Part shown: positions 29,153 through 38,408 of the stretch, in pieces | Layout of the letters: each line of letters starts with the position of its first letter | How positions within the stretch are numbered: position 1 is the stretch's first letter | NCBI GenBank assembly: GCA_025352525.1 | Contig: JANXTG010000060.1 | Coordinates: forward strand, 1-45,159 | Direction: 5' to 3' | Source of the DNA: Ferruginibacter sp. | GTDB taxonomy: Bacteria > Bacteroidota > Bacteroidia > Chitinophagales > Chitinophagaceae | Length of the DNA stretch: 45,159 nucleotides | The notes under the pieces: generated by a model | Databases searched by the model: none | What the model was told of the DNA's origin: nothing | The model's input: the letters and a program-made list of their open reading frames with translations, nothing else | Program-made: the position numbers and the translations under genes

Positions 29153-32100
29153 TTAAATGTTGTTAAATAATATTGGTTGGTTTTCACATGGCCTAGCATC
29201 TGCATCCCATGTTTCACAGTCCTGTTGCACTATGCAAATATCTATTTTGCCCGCTATCAGTATAGATCTCGGTGTAATAGGGCAAACGCTGTATTGCCGT
29301 GCAGGCATGGCTTTCCCTCCATCATATTCATGCTGCATTTTTAGTTCAATAATATAATCCAGGTAGTTCAACGTTTCTAAAAACTGTACAATATCTGACT
29401 CATTTATGCATTGTCCAAAGTTGAGTTTGTCGTACACACCTACTGCCCAGGGTGCGAGAAATCCTCTCAAATCCTGCTGTAATTTTTCTTTGTAAAAATT
29501 TTCATCCTTGCCCAAATACAATTTTACTTTTAAACAAAAATGTACTTTTTCGTACCGTGGGTTCATTGCTTTTACTCTTGCAAAAGGCGATGTACGCATA
29601 CGTAAATATTCTTCTACATTTTCTAAAATACTTACCGGCACTTTTGGTTCAAATTGTTGCGATGCTTTTAACTGATTGAGATCTGGTATTACTGCCAGCA
29701 ACACATAACCGGGTGCCAGCGGAATGTCATTTATATATGTATGAGCATTTAAAGCAAAACTGTGGTTAATGCATTTTACTTTGAAGAGTTGTGGAAAGGC
29801 TTCCAGTGCCAAACGTTCATAGTCAAATTTTTGAATGGCTCTTCCTTTGTGCCTTAGTAACTCACTGGCACGCACATAAAAATGGCCATCTGCTTCTGCA
29901 AGCTTGCCACCAAAGGAATCGAACGGTTGTGTAGTTTTTTTTATGGAGGAATCTGCTTCCTGCAATTTTTCCAATGAGCCTGCAGTTAACGGCGCATTTA
30001 GCCGTAGCGTATCATTGCTTTCTGCTTTTGTAAAAGTTGTTTTTATAGCTTGGGTAAAAATTGCAATTGTTTCACATACCGTTTTACTGTTTTGTGGTAT
30101 GGTTGCTTTTATCCAGTGTAAACCTTTGGGCAAAACTGTATTTTCATTTGTCATGTTTGCAGGTAATGCAAATTTTATAATGCCAGATGTAGTAAGCCCA
30201 TCCGTATCATCATCCAACACTTCAAAACCGGTGCGTAATATTTTCCAGTTATTGTTTTCAAGATAATGCCACTGTATATTTTCTTTTTTCGATTCAGAGT
30301 CTGCAGTAGCTTCTGCCAGTTGAAAAAGCATGTTTACATTGCTGCCCGGTTGCAAGTCTTTTAAGCCAATGTACAAAGTTCCTTCATCGCAATAGGTAGG
30401 AAATAAAAATGTGTGTGGTTGCTGTAGTGTAATGGTTTCTTTTTTGTAAGTGCCTGCGTAAGGATAGAGATGAATAAGTTCAATATCATCTGTAGTTGCA
30501 GATGCAGTATAATCTAAAGAAATATTTTTGATGATGGGTGTCCACGGTTCGTTGGGGATGATAACAGCTAACTCTTTTATAAGTTTCCCAGTTATAACGT
30601 CAAAAAAACTTAAGGTTGTTTTTATCTCATCCAGCTTATCTTTTATTTCAGAAGCTTTATCAAAAGTATCTGATGAATTTTGTTTTGCATCGCCGATAGG
30701 GCCTTTAAGACTTGCCGAATATTCTGCATCTGTAATATCTATAGAGCCTGCAACTCGTGCTGCGTCTGCATTGGTCTTTACAGTAGCAGCATCATTTTTA
30801 GCGGTATTTGCTAAAGTTTTATTATCCGCAACCATAGTATCTAATGCAACAAGTTTGGGCGCTATTCCTTCAAATACAATTATCGTATTACCAGCAGAAA
30901 TGTAAGTGGCGCCTTCCAAAAATTCTTTTGGAAATTTACCGAGTGCCATCATTTGCCTTCCTAATATAAAAGCATAATCTTTGTGTAAAAAATCCTGATT
31001 CTGTAAGTTTAATTTTAAAAATCCGTTTTGAGTATTTGCTTTATATACGGTATTCTTTTCCTTATCTAATCTAAATACCTGATTTATATTTTCAATATAT
31101 TCTTTGGAAACAGATATTGTTTGATCGAAAGGATTGAGCTGATCACAAATGGCATTGGCAGCATCATTTCTAAAAAGAGGTCTGTTTAAATTTAGTGTAA
31201 CAGGGTTAAGCAACAAATTGTTTTTTGGCGGCGGGTTAGGAATCAAATATTGTTTTTCCTTTTTCCATTTTCCATCTTCCAGTAATGAAATATTTATTTC
31301 AAATTTATTTTCGTCAAGTCCATATTTTGTCTGGTCTGCCTTATCAACAATGTAGGCTTTGTAATATTCATTAAAACTGGCAGGTTTATCTTTCCAGTTT
31401 ATATTTACAAAAACATTATTCCATTTTTTTCCAAAAATTTCTTTGCTGCCTAGATAAAAACTGGGACCGACAAGATTTTTCGGAATGCCTGCTTTTATAG
31501 CATTTACAAGGTCGAAACCATTTATACTTGGCCTTGTGCCGAATGGATACACCGGCCCATTTACATCCTGTACACTTTCATCATTCTGGGCAATAAAGTT
31601 TTTTACCCCACATACTTTCACATCAATTTTAGATGAAGCCAGCACAATCACATTTCTAAAAAAATGGTACAATGAAATTGGTTGATTTGTTTGTGCTGGT
31701 TTTCTTTCACAGCATTCTTCTTTCGATGATCCCTGTACAGATTTAAAATGTTTTATTCGGTCATCCAACTCAATTTTTACAACTGGTAATTCATTTCCAA
31801 TATCTTCTTTTAATTTTTTTGCATCGTAAAAAGTAATTGCTTTTTGGTCAGGCAATAATGTTGCTTTTATGGTGATGGTAATATTGGTACTTCCTGCAAC
31901 CGCAGGCAACATCTTAATTTCTAAAAATTCGTTTGCTTTTGTTTCATCGGGCTTTGGGTATATCCATTCTTCTGCACCGCTGAATGCTACATTCAATATT
32001 TTTATGGGTTTGATAATATCTGCCATCAATAAACGCTCTTCTTTACTAAATATATTTTCGTAGCCAGTTTGTAAACCGGTTGTTTTTGCAGGAATGGTTA

Positions 32101-33769
32101 TTTCATACAATTTTTCCTCAACAGGGCAGTAGCATAATTTATCCTCACCGGGTAACTGTTGCTTTATTAAGAGTTTTAAAAGTTTATCAAGCGTTCCTTT
32201 ACTGATGCCTTTTTTTATAGCTGCAGCAATGCTTTCACGGTTAATGTAGTAAAATGTTTCGTTTAATTTATCAGCAATATCTTTTACAAAATTGGTAGCA
32301 TCTTCAAAATTTGGATACACTGGTTTTACTGCTGATAGAGTTGTACCCGGTAAATTATTTTCTTCGCAGCAAGGTTTATTGCTGGAGGTTTGTGTTGTTA
32401 CAGATGCACAATAATTTTTATTGAGTTCGCAGTTTAAAGTAATAGTAATTTCTCTTTTACCTTCATTTAAAAGCAATACCGGTGATGCCAGCACAAAACC
32501 TATTCTTGCATTTGGGTGTGGCTTTATGAATTTATTTTCGGGGTCAATATATTTGCTGTATTTATTTCCAACAGTAGCCCAACTGGCTGTAGACGCATCT
32601 TCAAAATCTTTTTCAACACCATCAGCTTTTTCTGCATTGGATGCTATGTAAACCGCTTCCAAATATGTGTTGCTTCCGAAAGTACTGTTGTTTAAAAAAA
32701 GTATTTTCTTTTCTGCAATCTGTGTTTTGTTTATTACAATTTCTTCATCTGTAGCAAATAATATCTCTGCTTTGTTATTATCTTTTCCGTCTTTTAGTAG
32801 CAACCCTTTTTTTAATAAATATTTATCCAGTTGTTTTTGTATTTCAAATACAATATGTGCTTTATCTGCTACTGCTTCTCTTGCCTGTAATTTTAAAACA
32901 TTCTTGTAAAAAAAATCGAGATGCTTTTTTGTAAACCCATTCATATCATCCTGCAAATGTCTGAATAGTTTTAAAAATGAAAATAGTATGGCAAGATGGG
33001 GTGGATGTAATTTTTTTAATTCTTCTTTCAAAGGAAAGAAGGCCTGATCCATACTCAAAGCAGCACTGTCAGTCAACACCTGCATTACACCTGTAAATGC
33101 TACTACTATTGTATTTATTTCCTGCTGCAAAGCAACCAGTCTTTCTTTGTTGTTTTTGCCAAGTGCTTTAAAAGCTTCATTTGTATAATTTGAATAAAGT
33201 ACTGTCACATCTATATCCCAAATGTTATCTTCATTTTTTACCAGCTTATCAAAACTTAGTGGCGTTACACAAAACCATTTTACCGAGGCGTTGTCAATTA
33301 TTATAAATTTTTTTACTGCTTCTTTTAATTTATCTTTTATTAATTTATTTATCAATAATTCAAATGGTAAACCGCTTTCTACAAATTGCTCCTGCCATTT
33401 ATTTACCGGCAATATCATATTGTTATAAACATATTGCAGCAGCAACTGTAGCGCCCGCTTGGTAGGTTTTTTTGTAAACAGTTTATTGTAGCCAGCTATT
33501 TTTTCAGTTGTTTTTGTCTGGTTAAATTTTATAATTGAGGCTAAAGTAAACGGCAAACTTTTTTCAAAGAAAATCTTCCAGTCTTTAATGGAATTATCCT
33601 CATCATAAAAATTTATATGCGAAGATAATTTGATAAAATAATCCAGTAAATCTGCAGTGGAGCGTCCGTCTATTGTAGCATTGCTGTTCAATAAATCATC
33701 CATTACCCGTTGGCTTTGGCTCACACCAGGGTCGTTTTGAAAAGGATGTATAATTGATTTGCAATTCAT
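29153..33769 (-). CDS. baseplate J-like protein (Afp11-like, 1538 aa)
   Basis: C-terminal SELLRHKGRAIQKFDYERLALEAFPQLFKVKCINH...VLLAVIPDLNQL...FEPKVPVSILENVEEYLRMRTSPFARVKAMNPRYEKVHFCLKVKLY...LAPWAVGVYDKLNFGQCINESDIVQFLETLNYLDYI, the eCIS baseplate J-like pattern. Confidence 0.87.
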   Translation of the reverse strand: MNCKSIIHPFQNDPGVSQSQRVMDDLLNSNATIDGRSTADLLDYFIKLSSHINFYDEDNSIKDWKIFFEKSLPFTLASIIKFNQTKTTEKIAGYNKLFTKKPTKRALQLLLQYVYNNMILPVNKWQEQFVESGLPFELLINKLIKDKLKEAVKKFIIIDNASVKWFCVTPLSFDKLVKNEDNIWDIDVTVLYSNYTNEAFKALGKNNKERLVALQQEINTIVVAFTGVMQVLTDSAALSMDQAFFPLKEELKKLHPPHLAILFSFLKLFRHLQDDMNGFTKKHLDFFYKNVLKLQAREAVADKAHIVFEIQKQLDKYLLKKGLLLKDGKDNNKAEILFATDEEIVINKTQIAEKKILFLNNSTFGSNTYLEAVYIASNAEKADGVEKDFEDASTASWATVGNKYSKYIDPENKFIKPHPNARIGFVLASPVLLLNEGKREITITLNCELNKNYCASVTTQTSSNKPCCEENNLPGTTLSAVKPVYPNFEDATNFVKDIADKLNETFYYINRESIAAAIKKGISKGTLDKLLKLLIKQQLPGEDKLCYCPVEEKLYEITIPAKTTGLQTGYENIFSKEERLLMADIIKPIKILNVAFSGAEEWIYPKPDETKANEFLEIKMLPAVAGSTNITITIKATLLPDQKAITFYDAKKLKEDIGNELPVVKIELDDRIKHFKSVQGSSKEECCERKPAQTNQPISLYHFFRNVIVLASSKIDVKVCGVKNFIAQNDESVQDVNGPVYPFGTRPSINGFDLVNAIKAGIPKNLVGPSFYLGSKEIFGKKWNNVFVNINWKDKPASFNEYYKAYIVDKADQTKYGLDENKFEINISLLEDGKWKKEKQYLIPNPPPKNNLLLNPVTLNLNRPLFRNDAANAICDQLNPFDQTISVSKEYIENINQVFRLDKEKNTVYKANTQNGFLKLNLQNQDFLHKDYAFILGRQMMALGKFPKEFLEGATYISAGNTIIVFEGIAPKLVALDTMVADNKTLANTAKNDAATVKTNADAARVAGSIDITDAEYSASLKGPIGDAKQNSSDTFDKASEIKDKLDEIKTTLSFFDVITGKLIKELAVIIPNEPWTPIIKNISLDYTASATTDDIELIHLYPYAGTYKKETITLQQPHTFLFPTYCDEGTLYIGLKDLQPGSNVNMLFQLAEATADSESKKENIQWHYLENNNWKILRTGFEVLDDDTDGLTTSGIIKFALPANMTNENTVLPKGLHWIKATIPQNSKTVCETIAIFTQAIKTTFTKAESNDTLRLNAPLTAGSLEKLQEADSSIKKTTQPFDSFGGKLAEADGHFYVRASELLRHKGRAIQKFDYERLALEAFPQLFKVKCINHSFALNAHTYINDIPLAPGYVLLAVIPDLNQLKASQQFEPKVPVSILENVEEYLRMRTSPFARVKAMNPRYEKVHFCLKVKLYLGKDENFYKEKLQQDLRGFLAPWAVGVYDKLNFGQCINESDIVQFLETLNYLDYIIELKMQHEYDGGKAMPARQYSVCPITPRSILIAGKIDICIVQQDCETWDADARPCENQPILFNNI

Positions 33770-33795
33770 TTTTTATAGACAGTTTTTAAATTTAT

Positions 33796-34242
33796 TTACA
33801 CCGGTTTTAATGCTTCGTTTTTGTAAAAATCATATACATAATTAAACCTGGAGTTGGTGCCGGGTATAGTATAATCTATGCTTATTACAAACCTGCCTTC
33901 AATAAGGTCAAAAGAGTCGTCGTTGGTTACCGTTATTTTTTCAGCAATAATTCTTGGCTCATAATAAAGGATGGCATTTTTCACCCTGTCTTTTATGTAT
34001 CCAATTACAGAACTGTTTAATCCTTCAAAAATATAATCAGTAAGATCGCAGCCATACTTTGGCTGCATCACTCTTTCGCCCAATGTGGTGGATAACAAAA
34101 TATTGAGGCTTTCCTTAATGTCATCTTCACCACTCACCATTTTTACCGATGCAGACTCATGGTTAAATGAAGGTGGAAAAGCCCAGCCCGTTCCCAAAAA
34201 TGAATTACTTGTGTTTGCCATTTTTATTTTTTTAACCGCCAA
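33796..34242 (-). CDS. GPW/gp25 family baseplate protein (Afp9-like)
   Basis: FLGTGWAFPPSFNHESASVKMVSGEDDIKESLNILLSTTLGERVMQPKYGCDLTDYIFEGLN: classic gp25 signature. True start may be the internal Met at about 34221. Confidence 0.94.
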   Translation of the reverse strand: MAVKKIKMANTSNSFLGTGWAFPPSFNHESASVKMVSGEDDIKESLNILLSTTLGERVMQPKYGCDLTDYIFEGLNSSVIGYIKDRVKNAILYYEPRIIAEKITVTNDDSFDLIEGRFVISIDYTIPGTNSRFNYVYDFYKNEALKPV

Positions 34243-34522
34243 TCATTACTGTAGGAAAACCCATTACTATTGTACCACCATGCGATGTTAAATCTCCCAT
34301 TCTTGCAGCGGGTTTTCCGCCAATTAAAACAGTGGTAGAACCCTGTACAATACTATCTGGCGGGCCAACACATGTTAATAAATCTCCCACAACTGCTGCT
34401 GGCATATTACCCACCAAAACAGTTGGCACACCTGCACCAATAATGGGCCCACCTATATGAGGTACCGGTCCGGTAAACATTGGGCAAACATGCATATCTG
34501 TTATTCTTGCTGCTGGTGGCAT
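34232..34522 (-). CDS. PAAR domain spike-tip protein (Afp10-like)
   Basis: MPPAARITDMHVCPMFTGPVPHIGGPIIGAGVPTVLVGNMPAAVVGDLLTCVGPPDSIVQGSTTVLIGGKPAARMGDLTSHGGTIVMGFPTVMIGG. Confidence 0.96.
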   Translation of the reverse strand: MPPAARITDMHVCPMFTGPVPHIGGPIIGAGVPTVLVGNMPAAVVGDLLTCVGPPDSIVQGSTTVLIGGKPAARMGDLTSHGGTIVMGFPTVMIGG

Positions 34523-34529
34523 GGTTTGT

Positions 34530-36305
34530 TTAATTTATTTTTACCATCGATCCTGTTATTTCTGTAATGCCCGATGCTTTTAAATTTGCCATAGCACCTT
34601 CTAAAGCCAAGCTGCCATCAGCTTTTACTGATAATGAAACTGCACCAATACTTAAACTTACCCCAGCAGAAAGGGTAAGATTTGTACCTGCTTTTATTTC
34701 TACTTCCATCGGGCTTTCCATTTTTATTCCTGCACTGCCCATCGTTATTTTATTATTATTCTGGTCTTTAATTTCAATCATTGTCCCTTGCTCATCTAGC
34801 TTAATGCTGTTGCCTGTAGGTGTATCTATGGTAATTGTTTTTGTAGCATCATTAAAATGGATACGCATATTACTTCTTGTAAAAATTCCTTTTTCGTGGT
34901 TGGTATCTGTAATACTGATGGGCACAGGTTTTGCGCTGCTATGCAACATGCCAAGCATAACAGCGTGGCGAGGATCATCATTTATAAAACCTACAATTAC
35001 TTCATCATCTATTTCAGGCATAAAAAATGTACCACGGTTATGCCCTGCATCCAAGCTTGCAACCCTTACCCATATTCCTTCTGCATTGTTATCTATCACA
35101 GGAATTTTTATTAATATTCTGTCTTCACCGTCAGGGTCGCTTTGAAGTTGCACTACTTTACCTACTTGTAATCCATGTATGGAACTTAACAAACCGCCCG
35201 ATAATAAATCATCAGCATCTGGATGTAAATGCGAAAATCTTTGCGGATCTAACCCAAACTGGATATGTGTGTACCAGGTTCCATCAGCTATAGATTGCGT
35301 TATTGCTGTTACATAGGCATTGCCGTTAAACCTGTTTCCTACGCCGGCAAGTTTTAACATGTCACCGGTTTTTATGCCGCCAAAACCTGTAACCCTTGCT
35401 CTGCCTCGTATTTTTGCAAGCCTGCTTCTCATCATCACAGCATCCACCCATGTTTTTAATTCCTGTTCCTGCAAATGGCCGCTGTGTTGTAAAGAATATT
35501 TATTAAGATTTATTGTATTTGCCAATTGGCTGCTGCTTACATTTCCATGTTGTGTAAACGAATTTGCTTCACTGGTTTCGGATCTAAACAAATTTTGATT
35601 GGAATAATCCCATGAAGTAGCTTCTACATTTTTCCATTGGTATCTTGCATCCATTTCTGCTTCAAATTCAATAATGGAACTGCCGTAGGTAACCTGCAAA
35701 ACAGGAGAACTATCTGTATCTGGTTTTTTTATTTTTATGCTGCCATCGTTTGTATGCACCAGCATACCGTTTGCCTCTGCACGCAGCAACATAAAATCCC
35801 AATCGCTCATGCTGTGTTGTACCAGTTCTTTATGCGTAATTAAAGTACTTTCCGGGTCACTTTGCAAACCACTGTATTTGCCTATCAGTTCATCAAAAAC
35901 CTGACTGTCTTTTACATTTTCAAAATAGTGACTATGCCTGCCAATGGTCATTCTCACTGCTTCATCGCTACAATCTATTTGTAATTCTGCTGCGCCGTTT
36001 TCTTTTATTTTAATGGAATGTTTTGTAATAATGCCTTTAAATTGTTGGGCATTTGTTCCGTCAAATCCAAGTTTTATTTTTATTTTTTTCCCGGGTAAAA
36101 AATCATCTGTATTACTTACTTCAAAATTTTGTAAAGCAGCATCTCCATCCCTCAAAATTATTTTTGCAAGAGTAATGCGGTTCACTTCTTTAATGATAGA
36201 AATACTTATTACCTGATACGATGGATTAATCTCCGTATCGTTTACAAGAATATTAAAACTTACCACATCATGCGTAGAAGGATTTGGTATAAGCAGGTTT
36301 TCCAT
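34530..36305 (-). CDS. VgrG-like spike protein (Afp8-like)
   Basis: 591 aa; phage gpD-like fold, KVVQLQSDPDGEDRILIKIPVIDNNAEGIWVRVASLDAGHNRGTFFMPEIDDEVIVGFINDDPRHAVMLGMLHSSAKPVP, then beta-helix-like DEQGTMIEIKDQNNNKITMGSAGIKMESP. Confidence 0.95.
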   Translation of the reverse strand: MENLLIPNPSTHDVVSFNILVNDTEINPSYQVISISIIKEVNRITLAKIILRDGDAALQNFEVSNTDDFLPGKKIKIKLGFDGTNAQQFKGIITKHSIKIKENGAAELQIDCSDEAVRMTIGRHSHYFENVKDSQVFDELIGKYSGLQSDPESTLITHKELVQHSMSDWDFMLLRAEANGMLVHTNDGSIKIKKPDTDSSPVLQVTYGSSIIEFEAEMDARYQWKNVEATSWDYSNQNLFRSETSEANSFTQHGNVSSSQLANTINLNKYSLQHSGHLQEQELKTWVDAVMMRSRLAKIRGRARVTGFGGIKTGDMLKLAGVGNRFNGNAYVTAITQSIADGTWYTHIQFGLDPQRFSHLHPDADDLLSGGLLSSIHGLQVGKVVQLQSDPDGEDRILIKIPVIDNNAEGIWVRVASLDAGHNRGTFFMPEIDDEVIVGFINDDPRHAVMLGMLHSSAKPVPISITDTNHEKGIFTRSNMRIHFNDATKTITIDTPTGNSIKLDEQGTMIEIKDQNNNKITMGSAGIKMESPMEVEIKAGTNLTLSAGVSLSIGAVSLSVKADGSLALEGAMANLKASGITEITGSMVKIN

Positions 36306-37015
36306 TAAATTTCATTTTTATCAAAGGGTGGAAAATACAATTCAATACCTGGTTTTATATTTCGAACGTTGGTAAGCGAATTTGCTTTGGCTACCTGCAA
36401 AAAATAATTAGCGTCATTGTAAATTTTATAGGTCATTAAATCCAGTCTGTCTGCCTGTTGCACTTTTCGGTAATGTGTAAGGTCAGGAGAGGAGAGTCTT
36501 GCTTCTGCCAGTATTTCTTCTCTCGATTTGTGCCTAAGAAAAGTGGCGCTAACTTTTATTCTCAGTGGTTTTCCATCTGGTTCAAACAACGTAAAATTTA
36601 AATCGAGGTTAGAAAGTACACAACGAAAATTTATTTCCTCTCCCCAAAAAATAATTAAAAAACGTGGGCGGTGAATGCTGCCATCCATCGTATAAACACA
36701 ACGCTTCAAATCTTCCAACTGCTCTTTTACAGGTTTGTTTATGTAGCCTGCATTTTCTCCACCATAACCTTCCATTGTTTTGGTCCCATCCAAATAAAAA
36801 TCAAGTCGCAGCTCTTCCGGCGCAGTTGATTTGTAACGCACTTCGCTGCCATCATTACCATGCCCGTTTTGTGTATCTACATTTACTTTATAATTCTGCG
36901 TAAATGTTTCAGGGTTTACAGGTGTTGTAAATTTTCTGGAAACATCTTCATTGGTAAAATCTCTGTTGGCAAAAGATTTTATAACGAGCTTCCTCAAACT
37001 GTTGTTATCGCTCAT
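36305..37015 (-). CDS. LysM-like domain baseplate/tail-hub protein (Afp7-like)
   Basis: C-terminal TYKIYNDANYFLQVAKANSLTNVRNIKPGIELYFPP (LysM-like); N-terminal tail assembly type; ATGA overlap with the VgrG-like gene. Confidence 0.88.
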   Translation of the reverse strand: MSDNNSLRKLVIKSFANRDFTNEDVSRKFTTPVNPETFTQNYKVNVDTQNGHGNDGSEVRYKSTAPEELRLDFYLDGTKTMEGYGGENAGYINKPVKEQLEDLKRCVYTMDGSIHRPRFLIIFWGEEINFRCVLSNLDLNFTLFEPDGKPLRIKVSATFLRHKSREEILAEARLSSPDLTHYRKVQQADRLDLMTYKIYNDANYFLQVAKANSLTNVRNIKPGIELYFPPFDKNEI

Positions 37016-37172
37016 TTTTTTCTTTTAAAATTTGAAGCACTTTTTCTACACACAATTGTACCATTTCTGCTGAGCCATTGGCTGCACCTGCATTACTGCT
37101 CTGTGAAGATGAATTTTGTGCATCTGCAGTTATGGTTGCTTTTATAACCAGTTCTCTAATTTCTATTGGCAT
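37005..37172 (-). CDS. DUF5908-family small eCIS protein (55 aa)
   Basis: Reverse-strand translation MPIEIRELVIKATITADAQNSSSQSSNAGAANGSAEMVQLCVEKVLQILKEKNER*; shorter than the ORF-track cutoff; overlaps the start of the LysM gene by 11 nt; MPIEIRELVIKA N-terminus is typical of DUF5908. Confidence 0.88.
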   Translation of the reverse strand: MPIEIRELVIKATITADAQNSSSQSSNAGAANGSAEMVQLCVEKVLQILKEKNER

Positions 37173-37184
37173 GGTAAAAAAATA

Positions 37185-37640
37185 TTAATGGTTAAAAAGA
37201 AGTTTGTTGTAATTCAATTCCAATGTTTCAATTAGTATTTCTCCACGTTCTGCATTCAATTCTCCAAGCTTCCAGCTTCTTGGCCATACATTGTTTACTA
37301 CCCAATGCATGAGTGGCTGGTGTTCTTCATCAAGCAAGGTTACCTGCACGGTTTTTAAGGTTTCAAAATTGCCATCATCAAATGCTTTTTGCAACCATTT
37401 GGTAACGCCAGATAGTGCAGGCGAAAGCAAACCTCTTTTTAAAACCAGCGGGCCGTATTTTCTTCTTGTTGGCACCACATGTTCGTAATGATTTTCGCCA
37501 CCTTCTTTTATTGTTTCAATGTCCACTGTTCCGTCAAGCCCTGTTACGGATTGAAATTTTACGTCAACTGTTTTTGCTCCAGCCAACGCAAAACTTACTG
37601 AAAAATGAAAGTTTACAGTTTGGTAAGGATTGTCTGCCAT
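37185..37640 (-). CDS. phage tail tube-like protein (gp19 family, Afp5-like paralog)
   Basis: MADNPYQTVNFHFSVSFALAGAKTVDVKFQSVTGLDGTVDIETIKEGGENHYEHVVPTRRKYGPLVLKRGLL...VNNVWPRSWKLGELNAERGEILIETLELNYN. Confidence 0.92.
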   Translation of the reverse strand: MADNPYQTVNFHFSVSFALAGAKTVDVKFQSVTGLDGTVDIETIKEGGENHYEHVVPTRRKYGPLVLKRGLLSPALSGVTKWLQKAFDDGNFETLKTVQVTLLDEEHQPLMHWVVNNVWPRSWKLGELNAERGEILIETLELNYNKLLFNH

Positions 37641-37777
37641 TTTATTGTTTCATTTTAAAATCAAATTACCGACACTTTCAAGTTGACTTTGTACCACAAT
37701 TCATTAAATTATTTAACTGATATTATAAAAATCTAATAAAAGTTTTTCTCCGGTTTCGCTAAGAAAAAAAACGTTTT

Positions 37778-37853
37778 GCCACTAAGGCTCAAAAGGCACG
37801 AAGTAGAAAAAATGCTTTGTATTTTTCCTTAGTGTCTTAGTGTCTTTGTGGCT
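37778..37853. repeat. imperfect inverted repeat, putative interspersed palindromic/MITE-like element
   Basis: Left arm gccactaaggctcaaaaggcacgaag; right arm cttagtgtcttagtgtctttgtggc (reverse complement GCCACAAAGACACTAAGACACTAAG), separated by about 23 nt, in the only sizeable gap inside the structural gene run. Confidence 0.6.
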
Positions 37854-37914
37854 AATTTTTTAATTGTGAAAAGAATTCTTAGCTGTCTAAACTTTATTTT
37901 TCCAAATCATCCAT

Positions 37915-38382
37915 CTATTTCGCTTCCACAATTGATAACCCTTCATGCACCAGCACCATCGTTTCTATGGCTACTTCATTTCCATCTGCTTTTAAATCGG
38001 TAGAAGAAATTTTGGTAGGCCATGCTTTAGCCAATGTCCAAGTAATGATTGGCTGGTGTTCTTCATCCAGCAATTTTATGGTTACATCTTTGCGGTATTT
38101 TGCCTTTCCTTCCTGAAACATAAATGTCCTGCGCCACTCTTCAAAATATTTAAAGTTGCCTAAAAAAGTTCCTCTTTTTAAAGTAATGTCAGTATATTTT
38201 GTAAGCCCCGGTTGTTTTGTTTTATGGTATGCGGGGCTGCTGCCTTCCCTGTATTCAATGGGAGTGGTTTCAAAGTCGAGTCCGCTTACTTCGGTAAAGC
38301 CAATACGATTTTCATCTCCACCCCATTCTACCTGAAAATGAAATTTTGGAAGCGGATAATTTTTTTTTGGATCGTCTGCCAT
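37915..38382 (-). CDS. phage tail tube-like protein (gp19 family, Afp1-like)
   Basis: KNYPLPKFHFQVEWGGDENRIGFTEVSGLDFETTPIEYREGSSPAYHKTKQPGLTKYTDITLKRGTFLGNFKYFEEWRR...WTLAKAWPTKISSTDLKADGNEVAIETMVLVHEGL. Confidence 0.94.
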   Translation of the reverse strand: MADDPKKNYPLPKFHFQVEWGGDENRIGFTEVSGLDFETTPIEYREGSSPAYHKTKQPGLTKYTDITLKRGTFLGNFKYFEEWRRTFMFQEGKAKYRKDVTIKLLDEEHQPIITWTLAKAWPTKISSTDLKADGNEVAIETMVLVHEGLSIVEAK

Positions 38383-38408
38383 GGTGGTAAATTTTTGAAT
38401 TTAAAAAA

